From Nitrospinota bacterium (lineage in GTDB: Bacteria > Nitrospirota > Thermodesulfovibrionia > Thermodesulfovibrionales > UBA1546), in assembly GCA_018896985.1 (NCBI GenBank), contig JAHILQ010000057.1:1-15598 (forward strand): DNA of 15,598 bases, read 5' to 3'. A model generated the notes under the pieces. That model was not told where the DNA came from. It did not search any database and saw only the letters and a list, made by a program, of their open reading frames with translations. Of this stretch, positions 6,561 to 13,537 are shown piece by piece. The position numbers were made by a program, and so were the translations under genes. Each line of letters starts with the position of its first letter. The first letter of the stretch is position 1.

Positions 6561-6650
6561 TGAAGCCGACACTTAGAGGAATATACTTCTCCCTAAAAAC
6601 TCGCACACGCGACCTTGCCGGCAGCCGTGCTGATTTCATTAAGAACAGTT
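6561..6650 (+). repeat. Direct repeat copy B (right edge of the accessory island)
   Basis: Second copy of the ~90-bp element at 3984-4074, same orientation, 2.6 kb away. A 100-codon frame (6542-6844) runs through this copy, but its sequence looks non-protein-like. The rest of the gene-free stretch 6458-6844 holds the promoter of the minus-strand gene and the ribosome binding site of the DUF2934 gene; I see nothing else there. Confidence 0.7.
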
Positions 6651-6844
6651 GTCAGAGGGATCAAATACTACATTATATCTGGACTGATTTAAAGGGGGCA
6701 GGTCATTACCTCACCTTTATCATTGGTGACATTCTTTGCCGCCACTCTTCCTGTTATTTGCACCTTGCAACGACCCGGCTAAGATGGTATATTTCAATTA
6801 AACATAGTGAGATGGTTGTCTTTTATAAAAAAGGAGGGAACTGA

Positions 6845-7093
6845 ATGACACAGAAGAAAAAATTGCATGACGAGATTGAAAAGGTTGCATATACTCTATT
6901 TGAAAGCAGTGGCTGGCTCCACGGGCATGACTTAGAGAATTGGTTAGAGGCAGAAAAGATAGTGATGGAAAAACATGAAAAACATGCGAAGGAAATAGAG
7001 AAGGAAATAGAGCACGAAGCTGATGTCATCAAGAAAATAAAGAAGGGGTTTCGGAAGACAGATAAAAAAGGAGGCCGTGTGTATAGAGATTAA
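6845..7093 (+). CDS. DUF2934-family small protein
   Basis: An 82-aa highly charged protein. Residues 10-40 carry the DUF2934 pattern: an amphipathic helix, AYTLFESSGWLHGHD, then LENWLEAEKIV. The C-terminal half is a Lys/Glu-rich helix (EKHEKHAKEIEKEIEHEADV) that probably forms a coiled coil, followed by a basic tail. The molecular role of DUF2934 proteins is unknown. The Shine-Dalgarno GGAGG lies 6 nt before the ATG, so it is well translated. It stands between the island and the ribosomal cluster. The hairpin at 7154-7187 may mark the end of its transcript. Confidence 0.75.
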   Translation: MTQKKKLHDEIEKVAYTLFESSGWLHGHDLENWLEAEKIVMEKHEKHAKEIEKEIEHEADVIKKIKKGFRKTDKKGGRVYRD

Positions 7094-7153
7094 AAAAGTG
7101 TTGCAGCAGCAAATTTTGCCTGTAATCAAGCCTATAAGTTTATTGCCTTATGT

Positions 7154-7187
7154 GCGGAGTTCACTCGGAAATCGTGAATCATTCCGC
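7154..7187 (+). repeat. Inverted repeat downstream of the DUF2934 gene
   Basis: GCGGA-G-TTCAC (7154-7164) pairs with GTGAA-TCAT-TCCGC (7174-7187) around a 9-nt loop. It is a possible transcript end for the upstream gene but has no T run. The gene-free stretch 7094-7488 otherwise holds the rpsL promoter (7405-7433) and an extended -10 candidate (TGATATAAT, 7302-7310). I see no gene in it. Confidence 0.35.
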
Positions 7188-7301
7188 CCACTCAGAGATG
7201 CGACTTAGTGGCTGTAATCCGCAATCCTTCATAGAGACTCTGATTGTTTAGGAGAGAAGAACTTTTCAGTAATAAGTAATGTTTCTTTTTTATACCTCCT
7301 C

Positions 7302-7310
7302 TGATATAAT
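7302..7310 (+). promoter_or_regulatory. Possible extended -10 promoter upstream of rpsL
   Basis: TGA-TATAAT fits the TGn extended -10 with a perfect hexamer; no good -35 lies 16-18 bp upstream. It would give a leader of about 170 nt to rpsL. It is weaker as evidence than the promoter at 7405-7433. Confidence 0.3.
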
Positions 7311-7404
7311 ATCTTTTCCTACGGTGAAGATTTTGAGCAGGGAATGCGGTTGCTCTCTCCTGTAGTTCAGAGGTCAATCAGGGAAAATACCGGTTTGAGG
7401 CCAG

Positions 7405-7433
7405 TTGACAAAAAATATTTTCTCTGGTATGCT
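7405..7433 (+). promoter_or_regulatory. Strong sigma-70 promoter of the rpsL cluster
   Basis: A perfect TTGACA (7405-7410), 17-bp spacer and TATGCT (7428-7433). Initiation near 7440 gives a leader of about 50 nt before the rpsL GTG. It is the clearest promoter motif in the window and probably drives rpsL-rpsG-fusA-tuf and perhaps genes beyond. Confidence 0.75.
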
Positions 7434-7488
7434 TTCAAAGTTTTCCCGTGGAATCTGTTTTTTGTAAAAAATACGATACGGAGGCAAT

Positions 7489-7860
7489 GTGCCAACAATC
7501 TCGCAGTTAGTTAGAAAGGGCAGAAAGAGTATGGAAAGGACAACGAAAAGTCCTGCGCTCAGAATGTGTCCACAGAAAAGAGGGGTTTGCGTCAGGGTAT
7601 ATACAACTACGCCCAAGAAGCCGAACTCTGCCTTAAGGAAGGTAGCAAGGATAAGGCTGACGAATGGGATGGAGGTTACAGCTTATATACCTGGAGTTGG
7701 GCACAATCTTCAGGAACATTCTATAGTGATGATTAGAGGCGGAAGAGTTAAAGATCTCCCTGGTGTTGGATACCACATAATCAGAGGAACGCTGGACTCT
7801 ATGGGCGTTGCAGACAGAAGACAGGGAAGATCTAAATACGGGGCCAAAAGGCCCAAATAA
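7489..7860 (+). CDS. rpsL: 30S ribosomal protein S12
   Basis: S12 sits at the decoding centre of the 30S subunit and helps control accuracy. At 123 aa it has the usual bacterial length. Signatures include CPQKRGVC (27-34), TTTPKKPNSALRKV (39-52) and GRVKDLPGV (85-93). Lys43 and Lys88, the classic sites of streptomycin-resistance changes, are wild type. Residue 94 is Gly, where most bacteria I recall have Arg (PGVRYH). The start is GTG at 7489, with CGGAGG 4 nt upstream; the Pro-Thr-Ile N-terminus fits the family. It is first in the cluster, 12 bp before rpsG. Confidence 0.98.
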   Translation: MPTISQLVRKGRKSMERTTKSPALRMCPQKRGVCVRVYTTTPKKPNSALRKVARIRLTNGMEVTAYIPGVGHNLQEHSIVMIRGGRVKDLPGVGYHIIRGTLDSMGVADRRQGRSKYGAKRPK

Positions 7861-7872
7861 CGGAGCGGATAG

Positions 7873-8343
7873 ATGCCAAGAAGAAGAGTTGCAGAAAAGC
7901 GCGAGATTTTACCAGACCCAAAGTATGGCAGCAAGGTTGTCAGCAAGTTTATCAATGTGCTGATGGAAGACGGTAAAAAAGCAACAGCTGAAAGAATATG
8001 CTATGGGGCATTTGATATTCTCAAGGGGAAAACCAACAATGATCCGCTTAAGATTTTTAAGACTGCGCTGGAAAATGTTAAACCGGTGCTGGAGGTTAAA
8101 CCTCGGAGGGTTGGCGGCGCAACATATCAGGTGCCTGTGGAAATAAGGCCTCAGAGGCGCATGGCGCTAGCATTTAGATGGCTGATAAGCTATTCCCGCG
8201 TAAGGGCGGAAAAGACAATGAGGGAAAGGCTTGCCGGTGAGCTGCTTGATGCATTTAATAACACAGGGACATCTATAAAGAAGAAGGAAGATGTCCATAA
8301 AATGGCAGATGCTAATAAGGCATTTGCCCATTATAGATGGTAA
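7873..8343 (+). CDS. rpsG: 30S ribosomal protein S7
   Basis: S7 nucleates assembly of the 30S head by binding the 3' domain of 16S rRNA and lies near the E site. At 156 aa it is full length. It begins with MPRRRVAEKREILPDPKYGS, and the RNA-contacting segments VGGATYQVPVEI and RRMALAFRWL are present. It ends in AHYRW, as in the family. The ATG at 7873 has a GGAG about 8 nt upstream. Spacing is tight on both sides (12 and 21 bp), consistent with one transcript. In E. coli S7 represses its own operon translationally; I see no recognisable binding structure here. Confidence 0.98.
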   Translation: MPRRRVAEKREILPDPKYGSKVVSKFINVLMEDGKKATAERICYGAFDILKGKTNNDPLKIFKTALENVKPVLEVKPRRVGGATYQVPVEIRPQRRMALAFRWLISYSRVRAEKTMRERLAGELLDAFNNTGTSIKKKEDVHKMADANKAFAHYRW

Positions 8344-8364
8344 AAAGAGTAGGGGAGAAAGACT

Positions 8365-10440
8365 TTGTCAAGTTTTCTGTTAGAAAAGACACGCAATATT
8401 GGAATCATGGCACATATAGATGCAGGAAAGACTACGACCACAGAGCGTATCCTCTACTATACAGGCGTCACATATAAAATAGGTGAGGTCCATGAAGGCA
8501 CTGCAGTCATGGACTGGATGGTTCAGGAGCAGGAAAGAGGCATAACAATCACCGCTGCTGCTACTACATGTTTCTGGAAAGACCACAGGATTAACATCAT
8601 AGATACGCCAGGGCATGTCGATTTTACCATTGAAGTTGAAAGATCTTTAAGGGTTCTTGACGGCGCTGTGGCTGTTTTTGATTCTGTGGCGGGCGTTGAG
8701 CCTCAGTCAGAAACTGTATGGCGGCAGGCTGATAAACACAAGGTGCCAAGAATAGCATTTATGAATAAGATGGACAGAGCAGGAGCAGATTTTTTCATGG
8801 GTGTTCAGAGCATGGTGGACAGACTTGGAGCAAATCCGGTGCCTATACAGATACCTATAGGCGCTGAAGAAAATTTTAGGGGGCCGATAGACCTTGTGGA
8901 AATGAAGGCAGTATTTTTTGACGATGAAACTCTCGGCGCAAAAGGTGTGGAAGGCGATATCCCTGACGATATGATGCCGACAGCCAGGCAATACAGGGAG
9001 AAGATGCTTGAGGCATTATCTGATGTTGATGAGAATATTATGGAAAAATTCCTTGGCGGCAAAGAGATAAGCGCAGAAGAGATAAAGGCAGCATTAAGGA
9101 AGGGCACTATACAGATGAGACTGACTCCTGTAATATGCGGCGCCGCATTTAAGAACAAAGGCGTCCAGCTTTTGCTTGATAGTATCGTAGATTATCTTCC
9201 TTCTCCGCTTGATGCCCCCCCAGTATCAGGGACAAAGCCGGGGAACGGTTCTGAGGTAGTAAGAAAGGCAGATGTAAATGAACCATTCTCAGCGCTTGCT
9301 TTTAAAGTGATGACTGACCCGTATGTGGGACAGCTTACATTTGTAAGGGCATATTCCGGCGTGCTTTCTGCAGGCTCATATATTTATAATTCTACAAAGG
9401 ACACAAAAGAGAGGGTTGGAAGGCTTTTAAAAATGCATGCTAACAAACGCGAGGAGATAAAAGAGGTTGCCGCAGGAGATATAGCCGCAATAGTTGGACT
9501 GAAGAATACACTCACCGGCGATACTTTATGTGATGAAAAGTCACCTGTAATACTTGAATCCATAGAATTTCCCGATCCTGTCATCTCGGTTGCGATTGAA
9601 CCGAAGACAAAGGCTGATCAGGAAAAACTCTATGAGGCGCTTGGAAAGCTTACCCAGGAAGACCCTTCATTTAAGGTTTCATACAATGAGGAGACAGGCC
9701 AGACAATAATATCGGGAATGGGCGAACTTCATCTTGAAATAATCGTTGACAGGCTTTTAAGGGAATTTAAGGTTGGGGCTAATGTTGGCAAGCCGCAAGT
9801 CGCTTACAGAGAGACCATCAGAACAGCGTCAAAGGCAGAAGGAAAGTTTATAAGGCAGAGCGGTGGACGCGGACAATACGGCCATGTATACTTAGAGCTC
9901 GAACCTGTTCATGGCAAGGGTTTTGAGTTTGTTAACAAGATTGTAGGCGGTACAATACCGAGAGAATATATCCCGGCTGTTGAAAAAGGCATAAGAGAGG
10001 CTATGGACTCAGGGGTTCTTGCGGGATATCCTGTTGTAGATATTAAAGTAACACTCTATGACGGTTCATATCATGATGTGGACTCCTCTGAAATGGCATT
10101 TAAGATTGCAGGTTCGATCGGTTTCAAAGAGGCTGCCAAAAAAGCAAAGCCTGTTTTGCTCGAACCGATGATGAGCATAGAAGTGGTTACCCCGGAGAAT
10201 TATATGGGTGATGTTATAGGAGACCTTAGCTCAAGGAGAGGAAAGATACAGCAGATGGAGAAAAGGGGTAATGCGCAAGCAATAAAAGCTCAGGTCCCGC
10301 TCTCAGGGATGTTCGGTTATGCTACCGACCTCAGGTCAAAGACGCAGGGAAGGGCAAACTATACAATGCAGTTTTCCCATTATGAAGAGGTGCCCAAGGG
10401 CATAGCTGAGACCATCGTAGCAAAGGTTAAGGGAGAGTAA
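8365..10440 (+). CDS. fusA: Elongation factor G
   Basis: EF-G is the GTPase that moves tRNA and mRNA through the ribosome and, with RRF, splits ribosomes for recycling. At 691 aa it is full length with all five domains. G motifs are AHIDAGKT (16-23), RGITI (58-62), DTPGH (80-84) and NKMD (134-137). The switch region ITITAAATTCFW resembles EF-G1 rather than the EF-G2 paralogue. Domain IV contains RQSGGRGQYGHV and domain V contains the GDVIGDL segment. The start is TTG at 8365, with AGGGGAG upstream; no ATG gives the expected N-terminus. Confidence 0.98.
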   Translation: MSSFLLEKTRNIGIMAHIDAGKTTTTERILYYTGVTYKIGEVHEGTAVMDWMVQEQERGITITAAATTCFWKDHRINIIDTPGHVDFTIEVERSLRVLDGAVAVFDSVAGVEPQSETVWRQADKHKVPRIAFMNKMDRAGADFFMGVQSMVDRLGANPVPIQIPIGAEENFRGPIDLVEMKAVFFDDETLGAKGVEGDIPDDMMPTARQYREKMLEALSDVDENIMEKFLGGKEISAEEIKAALRKGTIQMRLTPVICGAAFKNKGVQLLLDSIVDYLPSPLDAPPVSGTKPGNGSEVVRKADVNEPFSALAFKVMTDPYVGQLTFVRAYSGVLSAGSYIYNSTKDTKERVGRLLKMHANKREEIKEVAAGDIAAIVGLKNTLTGDTLCDEKSPVILESIEFPDPVISVAIEPKTKADQEKLYEALGKLTQEDPSFKVSYNEETGQTIISGMGELHLEIIVDRLLREFKVGANVGKPQVAYRETIRTASKAEGKFIRQSGGRGQYGHVYLELEPVHGKGFEFVNKIVGGTIPREYIPAVEKGIREAMDSGVLAGYPVVDIKVTLYDGSYHDVDSSEMAFKIAGSIGFKEAAKKAKPVLLEPMMSIEVVTPENYMGDVIGDLSSRRGKIQQMEKRGNAQAIKAQVPLSGMFGYATDLRSKTQGRANYTMQFSHYEEVPKGIAETIVAKVKGE

Positions 10441-10520
10441 CGGCAGTGAATAGTGGCAGTGGTTAGTGTCAGTAATACACTGGCACTGAAAACTGACACT
10501 GACACTTTTAACTTTGTTTA
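10441..10520 (+). repeat. Short-word repeat spacer, fusA-tuf
   Basis: The spacer is built from variants of the words CAGTG, GTGTCAGTG and CACTGACA. AGTGTCAGT (10465-10473) is complementary to ACTGACACT (10492-10500). A 28-bp block at 10479-10506 recurs exactly at 12964-12991. The repeat ends before the tuf Shine-Dalgarno (AAAGGAGG). Confidence 0.75.
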
Positions 10521-10532
10521 AAGGAGGCAATA

Positions 10533-11732
10533 ATGGCAAAGGCAAAATTTGAGAGGACGAAGCCGCATTGCAACGTAGGGACAATAGGGCACGTAGACCA
10601 CGGCAAGACAACACTAACGGTAGCGATAACAAAGGTGCTGGCATTTAAAGGGCAGGCACAGTTCAGGGCATACGACTCAATAGACAACGCGCCAGAGGAG
10701 AAGGCAAGAGGCATAACCATAGCTACAGCGCATGTAGAATACGAGACAGACAACCGTCACTATGCGCACGTAGACTGTCCCGGTCATGCAGACTATGTAA
10801 AGAACATGATAACCGGAGCAGCGCAGATGGACGGAGCGATACTCGTAGTAAGCGCGGCAGACGGGCCCATGCCTCAGACAAGAGAACACGTACTGCTGGC
10901 AAGGCAGGTAGGAGTGCCCTTTATAGTAGTATTCATGAACAAAGTAGACATGGTAGATGACCCGGAGCTTCTTGACCTTGTAGAACTTGAAGTAAGAGAG
11001 CTTCTGTCAAAATACCAGTTTCCCGGGGATAAGATACCTGTAGTAAAAGGAAGCGCCCTAAAGGCAATGGAATCAGCAAGCACCGACATAAATGCAGCCG
11101 AATACAAATGCGTACATGAACTCATGGCAGCGGTAGACAGCTACATACCAACGCCTGAAAGACCGATAGACAAGCCATTCCTAATGCCTATAGAAGACGT
11201 ATTCAGCATATCAGGAAGAGGCACAGTAGCAACAGGCAGAGTAGAAAGAGGGATAGTCAAAGTAGGAGAAGAATTAGAAATAGTGGGACTAAGAGAAACC
11301 AGAAAGACAGTGGCAACCGGAGTAGAGATGTTCAGAAAACTGCTTGATGAAGGACGCGCAGGAGACAACATAGGAGTGCTGTTAAGGGGAACAGGCAAAG
11401 AAGAAGTAGAGCGCGGAATGGTCTTGGCAAAACCCGGCAGCATAACCCCGCACACCAAATTCAAGGCAGAGGTATACATACTGACAAAAGAAGAGGGCGG
11501 AAGGCATACGCCGTTCTTCAAAGGATACAGGCCTCAGTTTTACTTCAGGACAACAGACGTGACAGGAGTAGCGGAGCTGCCTGACGGAATGGAGATGGTG
11601 ATGCCCGGGGACAACGTAACCATAACAGTAGAGATGATAGCGCCAATAGCAATGGAAAAGGAATTAAGATTTGCCATAAGAGAGGGCGGCCGTACAGTGG
11701 GAGCAGGAGTTGTGACAGAGGTGATAGCATAA
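10533..11732 (+). CDS. tuf: Elongation factor Tu
   Basis: EF-Tu carries aminoacyl-tRNA to the ribosomal A site with GTP. At 399 aa it is full length. Motifs are GHVDHGKT (19-26), RGITI (59-63), DCPGH (81-85, with catalytic His85) and NKVD (136-139). Domain 2 includes FSISGRGTVATGRVERG and domain 3 ends FAIREGGRTVGAGVV. The start has AAAGGAGG 7 nt upstream. Codon use differs from its neighbours: third positions are rich in A and poor in T (GTA, ATA, ACA, GCA). It is the junction between the str genes upstream and the rpmG-secE-nusG block downstream, and the only tuf in the window. Confidence 0.98.
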   Translation: MAKAKFERTKPHCNVGTIGHVDHGKTTLTVAITKVLAFKGQAQFRAYDSIDNAPEEKARGITIATAHVEYETDNRHYAHVDCPGHADYVKNMITGAAQMDGAILVVSAADGPMPQTREHVLLARQVGVPFIVVFMNKVDMVDDPELLDLVELEVRELLSKYQFPGDKIPVVKGSALKAMESASTDINAAEYKCVHELMAAVDSYIPTPERPIDKPFLMPIEDVFSISGRGTVATGRVERGIVKVGEELEIVGLRETRKTVATGVEMFRKLLDEGRAGDNIGVLLRGTGKEEVERGMVLAKPGSITPHTKFKAEVYILTKEEGGRHTPFFKGYRPQFYFRTTDVTGVAELPDGMEMVMPGDNVTITVEMIAPIAMEKELRFAIREGGRTVGAGVVTEVIA

Positions 11733-11770
11733 GTTAAAAGTTTAAAGTTTAGAGTTTAGAGTTAGAGCGA
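11733..11770 (+). repeat. Short-word repeat spacer, tuf-rpmG
   Basis: Degenerate repeats of AGTTTA and AGAGTTTA fill the start of this spacer. They are related in base pattern to the AGAGTTA array before secE. The spacer ends at the rpmG ribosome binding site (GGGAG). Confidence 0.5.
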
Positions 11771-11784
11771 GTGGGAGATAAAAG

Positions 11785-11937
11785 ATGCGCGATATAATTC
11801 TTTTTCAGTGTACTGAGTGTAAAGAGAGAAATTATTCAACGATGAAGAACAAAAAGAATACGACTGAGAAGTTGCAGAGAAAGAAATACTGCAGGCATTG
11901 CAGAAAGCATACCTTGCATAAGGAGACAAAGGCATAA
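11785..11937 (+). CDS. rpmG: 50S ribosomal protein L33, zinc-binding form
   Basis: A 50-aa large-subunit protein near the E site. It has two Cys pairs, C9-x2-C12 and C36-x2-C39, so it is the zinc-ribbon (C+) form rather than the Cys-less paralogue used under zinc limitation. It begins MRDIILFQCTEC and ends HKETKA. The start is supported by GGGAG upstream. The position between tuf and the tRNA-Trp/secE pair is the usual one for rpmG in many bacteria. Confidence 0.95.
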   Translation: MRDIILFQCTECKERNYSTMKNKKNTTEKLQRKKYCRHCRKHTLHKETKA

Positions 11938-12019
11938 AAACCGTGATGCGTTATGCGTAAAGCGTTATGAGGAAGAGAATATTAACAAGTCACGCATTAC
12001 GGATTACGCATTACGATAA
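11938..12019 (+). repeat. Short-word repeat spacer, rpmG-trpT
   Basis: The left half has variants of GATGCGTTATGCGTAA (from about 11944). The right half has the complementary words CACGCATTACGGATTACG (from about 11993), so the spacer can fold into one long imperfect hairpin. The same word family fills the rplL-rpoB spacer (15380-15465). It ends immediately before the tRNA. Confidence 0.7.
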
Positions 12020-12020
12020 C

Positions 12021-12097
12021 AGGCCAGTAGCTCTAACGGATAGAGCGTCGGACTCCAAATCCGAGGGTTGGGGGTTCAAATCCCTCCTGGCCTGCCA
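12021..12097 (+). tRNA. trpT: tRNA-Trp (anticodon CCA)
   Basis: A full cloverleaf: acceptor AGGCCAG/CTGGCCT, D stem GCTC/GAGC, anticodon arm TCGGA-CTCCAAA-TCCGA, T arm GGGGG-TTCAAAT-CCCTC. The discriminator is G and the 3' CCA is encoded. The anticodon CCA reads UGG. A tRNA-Trp between tuf/rpmG and secE is a common arrangement, so co-transcription with the cluster is likely. Confidence 0.97.
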
Positions 12098-12103
12098 CTT
12101 AAA

Positions 12104-12194
12104 AGAGTTAAGAGTTAAGAGTTAAGAGTTAAGAGTTAAGAGTTAAGAGTTAAGAGTTAAGAGTTAAGAGTTAAGAGTTAAGAGTTAAGAGTTA
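12104..12194 (+). repeat. Thirteen tandem copies of heptamer AGAGTTA
   Basis: Thirteen perfect 7-bp units (91 bp) lie between tRNA-Trp and secE, with degenerate copies (AAAGTTA) after them. The array ends about 30 bp before the secE start. Perfect identity implies recent expansion by slippage, so copy number may vary between strains. It resembles the short tandemly repeated repetitive heptamers known in cyanobacteria. Confidence 0.97.
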
Positions 12195-12223
12195 TAAATT
12201 AAAAGTTAAAGGCGAAAGAAAAT

Positions 12224-12409
12224 ATGTTTAACAGGATTAAGGAATTTTTTAAAGAAGTAAAGATTGAGATTAAAAAGGTTGTTTATCCAAGCAAAGACGA
12301 ACTTATAGGGTCTACATGGGTGGTTATTATTACAGTTGTGGTGGTATCTCTGTTTTTGGGAGTTGTTGACCTCGGGTTATCAAAATTAGTCAGCAGGTTA
12401 TTGAGGTAA
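12224..12409 (+). CDS. secE: Preprotein translocase subunit SecE
   Basis: SecE clamps SecY in the protein-export channel of the inner membrane. At 61 aa it is the short, single-helix form. An amphipathic cytoplasmic helix (FFKEVKIEIKKVVYPSKDEL) leads into one membrane helix at about residues 30-50 (STWVVIITVVVVSLFLGVVD). A weak purine-rich ribosome binding site (AAAGGCGAAAG) precedes the ATG. nusG starts 3 bp after the stop, so the two are coupled as in most bacteria. Confidence 0.97.
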   Translation: MFNRIKEFFKEVKIEIKKVVYPSKDELIGSTWVVIITVVVVSLFLGVVDLGLSKLVSRLLR

Positions 12410-12412
12410 GAA

Positions 12413-12937
12413 ATGGGAAAAAACTGGTATGTTGTACATACGTATTCAGGTTCGGAAGAAAAGGTAAAGCAGGCTATAGAGGACAAGGCAGACAAGAAAA
12501 ATCTTAGGGATAAGATATCTCAGGTTCTGGTTCCTACTGAACGTATAATTGAACTCAAAGGCGGCGGGAAAAAAGAGAGCGATAAGAAATTCTATCCGGG
12601 ATATATTCTTATTGAGATGGAACTGGACGACGAGTCATGGCATCTTGTCAGGAAGACGCCGAGAGTGACTGGTTTTGTGGGGGGATCAAATCCCGTGGCA
12701 TTATCACAGGAAGAGGTTGATGTCATATTGCAGCAAATGGAAAAAGGCCACGCCCCTCAGGTTAAGACACAGTATCAGAAGAATGAGACAGTTAGGATAA
12801 CAGACGGGCCCTTCTCTAATTTTGTTGGATATATTGAGGATGTTGACATGGATCATGGAAGGCTCAAGGTAATGGTCAGCATATTCGGCAGGCAAACGCC
12901 TGTTGAACTTAATTTTTTCCAGGTAGAACGGGCATAA
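12413..12937 (+). CDS. nusG: Transcription termination/antitermination factor NusG
   Basis: NusG binds the polymerase clamp, reduces pausing, and links polymerase to Rho or to ribosomal protein S10. At 174 aa it has an NGN domain (about 1-110: NWYVVHTYSGSEEKVKQAIE, then FYPGYILIEME, then TPRVTGFVGG) and a C-terminal KOW domain (about 120-174: GPFSNFVGYIEDVD ... GRQTPVELNFFQVE). The ribosome binding site GAGG lies inside the last codons of secE. Confidence 0.98.
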   Translation: MGKNWYVVHTYSGSEEKVKQAIEDKADKKNLRDKISQVLVPTERIIELKGGGKKESDKKFYPGYILIEMELDDESWHLVRKTPRVTGFVGGSNPVALSQEEVDVILQQMEKGHAPQVKTQYQKNETVRITDGPFSNFVGYIEDVDMDHGRLKVMVSIFGRQTPVELNFFQVERA

Positions 12938-12993
12938 AGCAGTGACAGTGAGCAGTGTCAGTGACTGGCACTGAAAACTGACACTGACACTAT
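12938..12993 (+). repeat. Short-word repeat spacer, nusG-rplK
   Basis: Composed of CAGTGACAGTGAGCAGTG-type words. AGTGTCAGTG (12954-12963) is complementary to CACTGACACT (12982-12991), giving a 10-bp stem. The block 12964-12991 is identical to 10479-10506 in the fusA-tuf spacer. The rplK Shine-Dalgarno (AGGAGG) follows directly. Confidence 0.8.
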
Positions 12994-13007
12994 TTAGGAG
13001 GAGATAA

Positions 13008-13436
13008 ATGGCTAAGAAAGAAGTAACAGCTCAAGTGAAACTGCAGATACCTGCAGGAAAGGCAAATCCGGCGCCTCCTGTAGGCCCGGCGCTTGGCCCG
13101 CACGGTATCAACATAATGGAATTTTGCAAGACATTCAATGCGCAGACGCAGGCGCTGGGTGACACTATAATTCCTGTTGTTTTAACCGTATATTCGGACA
13201 GGTCGTTTACATTCATAACAAAGACACCGCCGGCATCCGAATTAATAAAAAAAGCGGCAGGGATTATTAAGGGGTCAGGCGCTCCCAATAAAGACAAGGT
13301 TGGCAGGATAACTTCTGCGCAGGTCAAAGAAATAGCACAGACAAAGCTTCCGGATCTCAATGCGAACTCTATAGCTGCTGCAGTAAAGATTATCAGCGGA
13401 ACCGCAAGAAGCATGGGAGTTGACGTAGCAGACTAA
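13008..13436 (+). CDS. rplK: 50S ribosomal protein L11
   Basis: L11 forms the base of the stalk on 23S rRNA, the GTPase-associated centre, and is needed for RelA activation and thiopeptide action in model bacteria. At 142 aa it has the usual length. The N-terminal Pro-rich segment PAGKANPAPPVGPALGPHGI (16-35) and the C-terminal RNA-binding domain with the conserved SARSMG-like TARSMG end are present. The start has AGGAGG 6-7 nt upstream. It is followed by rplA after a 101-bp repeat-filled spacer. Confidence 0.98.
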   Translation: MAKKEVTAQVKLQIPAGKANPAPPVGPALGPHGINIMEFCKTFNAQTQALGDTIIPVVLTVYSDRSFTFITKTPPASELIKKAAGIIKGSGAPNKDKVGRITSAQVKEIAQTKLPDLNANSIAAAVKIISGTARSMGVDVAD

Positions 13437-13439
13437 GAC

Positions 13440-13520
13440 ACAATACAGATGCAGGATACACGATACAGGATTCAGGACAAAGAAGATCATTGCATCTTGT
13501 ATCATGCAGCATGAATCTTG
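13440..13520 (+). repeat. Short-word repeat spacer, rplK-rplA
   Basis: The left part has words of the type GATGCAGGATACACGATACA. The right part has complementary words (CATCTTGTATCATGCAGCAT), so the spacer can form a long imperfect hairpin. The word family differs from those in the other spacers. Confidence 0.65.
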
Positions 13521-13537
13521 AATAGAGGTGAAGATAG

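Noticed and set aside
6542..6844. 100-codon plus-strand open frame across repeat copy B
   Set aside because: It overlaps the repeat element, the copy A equivalent has stops in the same frame, it has no good ribosome binding site, and its composition does not look like a protein. It ends just as the DUF2934 gene begins.
11141..11521. 126-codon minus-strand open frame opposite tuf
   Set aside because: A shadow of the A-rich, T-poor codons of tuf; Ser/Pro/Leu-rich with no recognisable domain.
12104..12194. CRISPR array
   Set aside because: The units are 7 bp, perfectly contiguous and without spacers, so this is a simple tandem repeat.
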